A DNA stretch of 64,000 nucleotides from Hyphomicrobiaceae bacterium (GTDB taxonomy: Bacteria > Pseudomonadota > Alphaproteobacteria > Rhizobiales > Hyphomicrobiaceae), in NCBI GenBank assembly GCA_020442165.1, contig JAGRKV010000051.1, positions 248,001-312,000 of the forward strand. The letters are read 5' to 3'. This document shows, piece after piece, positions 58,351 through 64,000 of this stretch; position 1 is the stretch's first letter, and each line of letters opens with the position of its first letter. A program made the position numbers and the translations under genes. Under the pieces are notes generated by a model. The model did no database searches and was not told where the DNA came from. It worked only from the letters and a program-made list of their open reading frames with translations.

Positions 58351-59132
58351 GCCAAGACCTGTTGTTGACGGCGCCTGACAGTGCGCTCGTCGACGCGCTT
58401 CACCCTTCACCCAACATCGAGCCGAGGCGGTCAGGATACCGGCCCGATCTTCTGCTGCTGCACTATACCGGCATGCAGGACGTCGATAAGGCGATCGATT
58501 GGCTGTCGCGGCCTGAGAGCAGCGTGTCGTGCCACTACGTCATTGCCGAGGATGGGCGCATAACCCAGATGGTGGCTGAGGACCTGCGCGCCTGGCATGC
58601 GGGGCACTCGTATTGGGCTGGCGCGACGGATATCAACTCGTGTTCCATCGGCATCGAGATCCACAACCGCGGGCATGCCGATGGCTATCCGGATTTTCCA
58701 AAAGCGCAGATGGAGGCCGTGGCGCGGCTTTCAGCCGACATCATCGAGCGCCATCGCATTGCGAAGGATCGGGTGCTGGCGCATTCGGATGTTGCGCCGT
58801 GGCGAAAAATCGATCCGGGAGAAAAGTTTAATTGGCGCGGGCTGGCCGACGCGGGTGTGGGGCGCTGGATCATGCCCGAGCCCGTGGACAGTGGGTGGTC
58901 AATGGGGCTGGGTTCTCGCTCGGAGAAGATTGCAGATGGGCAACATCTGCTCCGGCGTTACGGTTACGGCATCGAAGTGACGGGCATGCTCGACGAGGCA
59001 ACGGCATTCGTGCTGCGCGCTTTCCAGATGCATTGGCGGCAAGAGCGCGTTGACAGTCGCCTCGATCATTCGACCCTGGTGACGTTGCGGCGACTCGTTT
59101 CGGAAACGGAGTCGGGCAGGGCGGTGGGATAG
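58347..59132 (+). CDS. AmiD-type N-acetylmuramoyl-L-alanine amidase
   Basis: The 261-residue enzyme cleaves the lactyl amide of peptidoglycan or recycled muropeptides. The amidase_2 zinc site is seen in LLLHYTGM (His39), later SIGIEIHN and HSDVAPWRKIDPG, and a C-terminal peptidoglycan-binding helix bundle (LLRRYGYGIEVTG) follows. There is no signal peptide, so it may act in the cytoplasm on recycling products. The GTG start overlaps the stop of the J-domain gene. Confidence 0.9.
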   Translation: MSQDLLLTAPDSALVDALHPSPNIEPRRSGYRPDLLLLHYTGMQDVDKAIDWLSRPESSVSCHYVIAEDGRITQMVAEDLRAWHAGHSYWAGATDINSCSIGIEIHNRGHADGYPDFPKAQMEAVARLSADIIERHRIAKDRVLAHSDVAPWRKIDPGEKFNWRGLADAGVGRWIMPEPVDSGWSMGLGSRSEKIADGQHLLRRYGYGIEVTGMLDEATAFVLRAFQMHWRQERVDSRLDHSTLVTLRRLVSETESGRAVG

Positions 59133-59137
59133 CAGGT

Positions 59138-59161
59138 GCCAGCGTGGCCCGATGCGCTGGC
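59138..59161. terminator. hairpin between amidase and DUF992 genes
   Basis: GCCAGCG (59138-59144) and CGCTGGC (59155-59161) form a perfect 7-bp stem with a 10-base loop, six bases after the amidase stop. No T-run follows, so function is uncertain. Confidence 0.35.
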
Positions 59162-59202
59162 CTCGCGCCCGACACCGACAGTACGACCGCCCCGGTTCCG
59201 GA

Positions 59203-59694
59203 TCACTGTGACGGTGTCAGAGTTAGGGTAGAGACGCCGACAGCGACGTTGAGACCCGTCTCGCCTTTGACGCTCAACGGCTGCAAGACAATCGATTTGT
59301 TGTTGCCACCGACCAGCACGTTGGCGCCGACACCAATCCCTGCCGCTACATCCGCCGATACCCCGGCGAAGCTGCCGCCGAGCTGTTCGCCGGGAACCTG
59401 TGTGGTAGAACCGAGCACCGTCCAGACCATTGTGCTCTCGCCGCGCACGCCGACATCGAGGCCAATGCGCGTGGTGGTGCCTGAGAAGCGGCGACCCATG
59501 CCACCGCCGATGGGTTCATACATGCAGGACAGCGTCTCCTTGGAGCCGACGACCATACCCACTGTGCCCTTGCCTTTGCAGGTGAGAGTTCCGGCGGCGA
59601 CTTTTGCGTTCTGCGCCGTGGCGGTCTGCGCGAAAGCGGCTGTCAACGCGATGGCGGCGAGTGCTGCTGCTGCGCGCGAAATCGTCCTGGTCAT
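59203..59694 (-). CDS. DUF992-family exported protein
   Basis: The 163-residue protein has a signal peptide (about 1-27) and the DUF992 pattern: AGTLTC, SCMYEPIGG, then glycine-rich beta strands with GVSADVAAGIGVGANVLVGG. Function unknown; the family is found in Hyphomicrobiales and supports that placement. ATG 59694 lies behind GGGAG. It is convergent to the amidase gene. Confidence 0.88.
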   Translation of the reverse strand: MTRTISRAAAALAAIALTAAFAQTATAQNAKVAAGTLTCKGKGTVGMVVGSKETLSCMYEPIGGGMGRRFSGTTTRIGLDVGVRGESTMVWTVLGSTTQVPGEQLGGSFAGVSADVAAGIGVGANVLVGGNNKSIVLQPLSVKGETGLNVAVGVSTLTLTPSQ

Positions 59695-60480
59695 GACGAA
59701 GAAGCTCCCAGAATTATTCACTGTGGAATGAAATCATGATTACGCAGCACCGTCTTTGACGTGGAGACGGAGACAGCCGTCTTCAAGCGCGTGCCTCACT
59801 CTGCCGCAAGTGCGGGGCGATCAATCGGTGCCCCGCAGCGCCTGCCAAAATGGCGTTGGAATAGACGGCGTCATTGAAGTTCTCTGCCGCGCGAGGTCGG
59901 CGTCGGCGAACAATTGGCTTTCGCCTGAAGCTGCACCGGTATTGCCGAGCTGGGGTAGTCCAGTGCCGGCGCATGAAGACACATTTTCTCCAGTCAGATG
60001 ACTTTGACGCGGATCGGCTGCCCCCTGCCCGATTGCGGTAGCTTGTTTCTTTCGAATCCCGTCCTGGCCTGTGTAAAACCTTAAGAATCCGTTGACTCCC
60101 ATGAAATCCCATGCGATCCCATAGATGCCCGTCCGCACCGGGCGAAAGGGATCGCGGCTTGGCGCCGGCCCTGTGAGAGGGCCAGGGCCAGAGCGACTGC
60201 CGCGGTCCACCCCCTTTCCCGGATCGGGGGGACGAGGCGGCGTGCGGATCGGGGTTGCCGGGTCGTGTGGTGTGCGCGGGGCGCTGCGTCTCCGGAAAAG
60301 AGGAATTCGGCGTGGCGCTCGCGCCCGCCGTGTTGGGTCATGGAGCAGGCGCGAATATCGGCCGCGACGCTCCAGCGGGATGCGGGTTCGGCGTGCGTGT
60401 GGCGCACACGGGCCTGTCGGGTTTGGTGGTGCGTTCTTGCGTGCCGTTGTGCAGCGTGAAGGTGAGGCTCTAGCCAGGGG
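59695..60480. other. long leader region of the dcw cluster
   Basis: Nearly 790 bases lie between the DUF992 gene and mraZ. No frame is convincing. The part near 60090-60125 holds the proposed operator; the segment 60130-60480 is GC-rich and would form a long untranslated leader. Confidence 0.5.
60097..60121. promoter_or_regulatory. candidate MraZ operator
   Basis: TCCCA occurs at 60097, 60107 and 60117, exactly ten bases apart; on the other strand this is TGGGA three times, matching the TGGGN-N5 triple repeat known for MraZ. TTGACT (60092-60097) overlaps the first repeat and may be a -35 element. It lies 360 bases before mraZ. Confidence 0.6.
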
Positions 60481-60969
60481 ATGGACCGTTTTGTCTCCAC
60501 CTACACCAACAAGATCGACGCGAAAGGGCGCGTCTCAATTCCCGCTGCCTTCCGGGCCGTGCTCGAACGCGACGGCTACAAATCCGGCGGTGCCATCGGG
60601 ATCTACTGCTACCCCTCACTCGACGCTCCAGCACTCGATGCTGGCGGCGAGAGACTGGCGCAGAAAATCGACGGGCTTCTCCAGGGCCTGCCGGACTATT
60701 CGAACGAGCGCGACGAACTCTCTGTCGCGCTCTATGGCGACGTCCAGGTCCTCTCGCTCGACGGGGACGGGCGTATCGTCCTTCCTGAAGGGCTGCGCGG
60801 GCATGCCGGTCTTCAAGGCGCGGTCACTTTTGTCGGGCTTGGCGACAAGTTTCAGATGTGGGAGCCCGGCGCGTTCGAGCAACGGCGCCAGCGGGCTCGC
60901 GAAAAAGTCCAGGATCACAGAAAGCTCTTCGGCAGCGGGGGCTCCGGAGGCGGGGGAGCACGGGAATGA
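60481..60969 (+). CDS. mraZ: transcriptional regulator MraZ
   Basis: The 162-residue DNA-binding protein represses its own dcw operon in E. coli. Two AbrB-like halves are seen, each with the DxxxR signature: DAKGRVSIP (about 13-21) and DGDGRIVLP (about 93-101). The C-terminus is Gly-rich. It overlaps the ATG of rsmH (ATGA). The start is preceded by AGGGG directly; the frame is otherwise normal. Confidence 0.95.
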   Translation: MDRFVSTYTNKIDAKGRVSIPAAFRAVLERDGYKSGGAIGIYCYPSLDAPALDAGGERLAQKIDGLLQGLPDYSNERDELSVALYGDVQVLSLDGDGRIVLPEGLRGHAGLQGAVTFVGLGDKFQMWEPGAFEQRRQRAREKVQDHRKLFGSGGSGGGGARE

Positions 60970-61982
60970 CGCCACGGCGCGAGGGCCCGGGAGGGACGGG
61001 GACGCGCGACGTGCGGTCGAGGCACATTCCCGTGCTGCTACCCCAGGTGCTGGAGACGCTGCGGCCACGGGACGGCGAGCGGATCATTGACGGCACGTTC
61101 GGCGCGGGCGGCTACACCCGCGCCATTCTGGAAGCGGCTGACTGTTCGGTGCTGGCGCTCGATCGCGATCCGACAGCGATTGCCGGAGGTGCCGCGCTAG
61201 TCGCGGAGTTCGCGCCGCGCCTACGGGTCATTCAAAGCGAATTCAGCAATCTCGATGCCGTGGCGGAACGCGAAGGGTTCTCGCCTGCTGATGGTGTCGT
61301 GCTCGACATCGGTGTTTCGTCGATGCAACTCGACGAGGCCGAGCGGGGGTTTTCCTTCCAGGCCGATGGTCCGCTCGATATGCGCATGAGCGGGGCGGGG
61401 CTGAGTGCCGCCGACGTCGTGAACACTTATGAAGAAACCGCGATTGCCGACATCCTGTATCAGCTCGGCGAGGAGCATAAGTCACGCGCGATTGCCAGGG
61501 CGATCGTGAAACGACGCAGTGAACAGGCGTTTGCGCGCACTTTAGAGCTGGCCGAGGTAGTGGCGCGGGCGCTGGGTGGGCGGCGGCATGACCAGAAGGT
61601 GCATCCGGCGACGCGCACGTTCCAGGCACTCAGGATCTACGTCAACGACGAGCTGGGCGAGCTTACCCGCGCGCTCCATGCCGCTGAGCGGATACTGAAA
61701 CCTGGCGGGCGGCTTGTCGTCGTTACCTTCCACTCGCTGGAAGATCGCATCGTCAAGCAGTTCCTGGCTGTGCGTTCAGGACGGGTTGCGCGCGGGTCGC
61801 GGTATCTGCCGGACAATTCGAATCAATTTTACACACCAAGTTTCCAGATTGTTAACCGACGGCCGTTAACGTCTGAGAAAGGTGAACTGGACGTCAATCC
61901 GCGCGCCCGTTCGGCACGATTGCGAGCCGCGGTTCGAACCGAGGCGCCGCCTTTGACGGACGCGGTGACGGGCATCAGTTGA
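60966..61982 (+). CDS. rsmH: 16S rRNA (cytosine(1402)-N(4))-methyltransferase
   Basis: The 338-residue enzyme methylates C1402 of 16S rRNA with SAM. The SAM site is [14 protein letters not shown] (about 44-57), and the conserved [11 protein letters not shown] and [13 protein letters not shown] follow. It overlaps mraZ by four bases and belongs to the dcw operon. The N-terminal 15 residues are low in complexity. Confidence 0.95.
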   Translation: MTPRREGPGGTGTRDVRSRHIPVLLPQVLETLRPRDGERIIDGTFGAGGYTRAILEAADCSVLALDRDPTAIAGGAALVAEFAPRLRVIQSEFSNLDAVAEREGFSPADGVVLDIGVSSMQLDEAERGFSFQADGPLDMRMSGAGLSAADVVNTYEETAIADILYQLGEEHKSRAIARAIVKRRSEQAFARTLELAEVVARALGGRRHDQKVHPATRTFQALRIYVNDELGELTRALHAAERILKPGGRLVVVTFHSLEDRIVKQFLAVRSGRVARGSRYLPDNSNQFYTPSFQIVNRRPLTSEKGELDVNPRARSARLRAAVRTEAPPLTDAVTGIS

Positions 61983-62028
61983 TCTTGTTCTTTGGCTCGG
62001 CGTGCGCCGTAACGAGGTCGAGAATTCC

Positions 62029-62316
62029 ATGCGTCTGACAATACTTTCATCCGTTTTTCTTACGCTTTCGAGTGCGTTTCTGCTCTATGCGCTTAACAAT
62101 GACACGCGCGCGCTGGAGGAGGCACTGCAGGCCCAGGAACGGGTGGCGGCGGAACTCAAGAGCGATATTGCCGTGCTGAAGGCCGAGCGCGCCCATCTTG
62201 CGCGGCCAGATCGCATGGAGCCTGCCGCGCGTCTCCTCGGCATGGCGCCTCCCCGGCCTACGCAGCTCACCGGCAAGATCGAAACCGGGAGTACGAAGGA
62301 GCACGCAGGCCAGTGA
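62029..62316 (+). CDS. ftsL: cell division protein FtsL
   Basis: The 95-residue bitopic protein has one membrane helix (about 2-22) and a periplasmic coiled-coil (about 28-58, EEALQAQERVAAELKSDI). It connects FtsI/FtsW with FtsB at the septum. I use ATG 62029; a GTG at 62002 in the same frame would add nine residues. The length and place between rsmH and ftsI support the assignment. Confidence 0.88.
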   Translation: MRLTILSSVFLTLSSAFLLYALNNDTRALEEALQAQERVAAELKSDIAVLKAERAHLARPDRMEPAARLLGMAPPRPTQLTGKIETGSTKEHAGQ

Positions 62317-62441
62317 GGATTTGCGGGCCGCGGTAAGTTTCGGCGTGTTGACGACCCCGGTTCACGCATGCCCGCAAGTTTGAAGCATCCTATTCCTCGG
62401 CTCGAAACGTCTTGGTTTGCGCAGGTCAGGGAGGGAACGGC

Positions 62442-64000
62442 ATGGGCCGGTCCGTCACCATATCGAGCGGGTTGATCCCGGTGGCTGGCAAGGCAACGCC
62501 TGTGCCGGGACCTGGTGGCGCCGTGCCGCGCTATCCGCTGCGCTCCGCCGCGATGATGGCCGCTGTCCTGGCGGCGTTCTCGGTTGTTGGCGTGCAACTC
62601 GTCCGGCTGGCGGGGCAGGGCGCGGGTGTTCCGGTTGCCGCCATCAGTGCGCCGATCGCAACGGGCACCTCGCGACCGGATCTTGTCGATCGGTCGGGTA
62701 GGCTGCTTGCCGGCGATGTGGAGTTGCCCTCGCTGTTCGTCGATCCGCTGCTGGTCGTCGACCGCGACGAGCTCGTCGAGAAGCTGCGTGGTGTTTTGCC
62801 TGATCTTGATGAGCCGGGATTGCGTTCCGCGCTGGCTGAAAAGGGGCGGCGCTTTCATTGGGTGAAGCGCGGGCTTTCACCTGCACTGGCGCAACGTGTT
62901 CACAACCTCGGGCTGCCGGGTCTGGCGTTCCGCCAGGAGTTGCGGCGGGCCTATCCGGGCGGGCATCTTGCCGGCCATGTGCTGGGCGGCGTCAATGTTG
63001 ACAACCGCGCGGTCGCCGGGATCGAACGCTATCTGGATGAGGCACAGCTGGTCGACCCGGTGGTGTCCGTCGAGCCCAGTTCCAGGGTGCCGGTGCAGCT
63101 GTCGCTCGATATGCGCGTGCAGCATGCATTGGAGCAGGAACTGATCGAAGCCAAGCGGACCTACCGCGCGCAAGGCGCAGGTGGCGTGGTGCTCGACGTC
63201 GAGACCGGCGAAGTGATCGCCTCGTCCTCGCTACCGTTCGTCGATCCTTCGCGATTGGATCAGACAATGGCTGGCGGTGTGATCGACCGGATAGCAGGCG
63301 GCACCTATGAGCTGGGCTCTATTTTCAAGCTTATGACTGTGGCGATGGCACTCGATAGCGGGCGTGTGACGGCCAATACGGTGCTTGATCTTTCCCAGCC
63401 GCTCAGTGCAGGCCGTTTCGAATTCAAGGACCATCACGGTGGTGCGCGAGCAATGTCGGTGCGCGATGTGTTCTTGAAGTCGTCCAACGTCGGCGCTGGC
63501 ACACTTGCGCTGAACGAGGGTACGAAGCGGCAGAAAGCGTTTCTCGCTTCGCTCGGCCTTGCGGACCAGATACGGACCGAGGCTGGTCCGGTTGCCGGGC
63601 CGGTCGTGCCTGGCAACTGGGACAGGGCAGAGACGATCACGGTTTCTTTCGGGCACGGCATCGCCGTGGCACCCTTGCAGTTCGCGGCAGCGGCGGCTGC
63701 GCTCGTCAACGGCGGGGAGTATGTTGCGCCGACGCTGCTGAAGCGGCCGGCTGGCGCGGTGGTCGAACGCCGCCGTGTGATTTCAGAAAAGACCAGTGCG
63801 GCTTTGCGCGAAATGATGCGTGCAAACGTCGCAGAGCGTGGCGGAACCGGAGAGCGCGCGGCAACGCCAGGCTTTGCCGTCGGAGGCAAGACCGGAACAG
63901 CGGAGATCGCGGTGCGCGGGCGCTATGACCGCAACGCCGTCATCGCATCGTTTCTGGCAGCGTTTCCAATTGAAAAACCGCGTTACGTGACACTCGTCAT
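62442..64000 (+). CDS. ftsI: peptidoglycan D,D-transpeptidase FtsI (penicillin-binding protein 3), 3-prime end beyond window
   Basis: The first 519 residues are present; the gene continues past position 64000. FtsI crosslinks septal peptidoglycan. There is a membrane anchor (about 34-56), a PBP dimerisation domain, then the transpeptidase with catalytic Ser293 in GSIFK, the SSN box (347-349) and KTGTAE from Lys483. A GGAGG site seven bases ahead of ATG 62442 fixes the start. Confidence 0.95.
   Translation, partial: MGRSVTISSGLIPVAGKATPVPGPGGAVPRYPLRSAAMMAAVLAAFSVVGVQLVRLAGQGAGVPVAAISAPIATGTSRPDLVDRSGRLLAGDVELPSLFVDPLLVVDRDELVEKLRGVLPDLDEPGLRSALAEKGRRFHWVKRGLSPALAQRVHNLGLPGLAFRQELRRAYPGGHLAGHVLGGVNVDNRAVAGIERYLDEAQLVDPVVSVEPSSRVPVQLSLDMRVQHALEQELIEAKRTYRAQGAGGVVLDVETGEVIASSSLPFVDPSRLDQTMAGGVIDRIAGGTYELGSIFKLMTVAMALDSGRVTANTVLDLSQPLSAGRFEFKDHHGGARAMSVRDVFLKSSNVGAGTLALNEGTKRQKAFLASLGLADQIRTEAGPVAGPVVPGNWDRAETITVSFGHGIAVAPLQFAAAAAALVNGGEYVAPTLLKRPAGAVVERRRVISEKTSAALREMMRANVAERGGTGERAATPGFAVGGKTGTAEIAVRGRYDRNAVIASFLAAFPIEKPRYVTLV

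Noticed and set aside
60040..60080. TTCGAATC resembling a tRNA T-loop
   Set aside because: The flanking bases do not pair into a T-stem and no acceptor stem or anticodon arm is present.
59821..60210. A 129-codon minus-strand frame upstream of mraZ
   Set aside because: It covers the proposed operator and has a biased, domain-free composition.

Overview
The window reads as a chromosomal piece of a GC-rich alphaproteobacterium, most likely of the order Hyphomicrobiales (Rhizobiales). The support is the gene content: DUF992, DUF3305/DUF3306 and DUF6352/DUF6505/DUF6494 proteins, a Tat-exported formate dehydrogenase, TTG and GTG starts, and a dcw cluster opening with mraZ-rsmH-ftsL-ftsI at the right edge. 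I see no rRNA, tRNA, CRISPR array, transposase or integrase, so this looks like stable chromosome rather than an island. Family names come from recognising motifs and gene order, not from a database search.

Positions 1-7.6 kb: B12-dependent ribonucleotide reductase (nrdJ) with a near-consensus promoter, plsC, a YdcF-family protein and ftsX-ftsE, all on the minus strand; then hpt and a CpdR-like receiver on the plus strand. Positions 7.7-26.9 kb: a formate dehydrogenase and molybdenum-cofactor region. It holds moaA, a TorD-like chaperone, a tiny Tat protein, fdhA, fdhB, fdhC, a WD40-cytochrome c fusion, a 41-residue membrane peptide, DUF6494, a biotin/lipoate-ligase-like protein, DUF6505, DUF6352, a polyferredoxin, DUF3305, DUF3306, mobA, mobB, a subtilase-like protein lacking catalytic residues, DUF3144 and fdhD. 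The genes make bis-MGD, sulfurate it, fold and export the enzyme and carry its electrons away. About ten of the proteins have no assigned role, and this is the best candidate for an undescribed system.

Positions 27.2-34.9 kb: a type I CoA-transferase with an extra C-terminal domain, an Lrp-type regulator divergent from a PLP-dependent decarboxylase, and a four-gene biotin-dependent Na+-pumping decarboxylase (carboxyltransferase, OadG-like, biotin carrier, beta subunit). Together they suggest activation of a dicarboxylic acid and decarboxylation of its CoA ester with sodium export. Positions 35.4-46.6 kb: three unknown proteins, a secreted RNase T2, an M20 peptidase, pyruvate phosphate dikinase, TrkH, an FAD monooxygenase and a CHCC zinc-finger protein.

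Positions 46.7-59.7 kb: an alpha/beta hydrolase, an 870-base gene-poor stretch with an A+C-rich strand, an extensin-like lipoprotein, a c-type cytochrome, a DUF2059-like protein, the RNase P RNA gene with its promoter, a haem-binding DUF3365 protein, a fused 5-oxoprolinase, a TRAP-type binding protein, a DjlA-like co-chaperone with an altered HPD motif, an AmiD-type amidase and a DUF992 protein. Positions 59.7-64 kb: a 786-base leader containing a three-repeat array that fits an MraZ operator, then mraZ, rsmH, ftsL and the first 519 codons of ftsI, which runs off the window.
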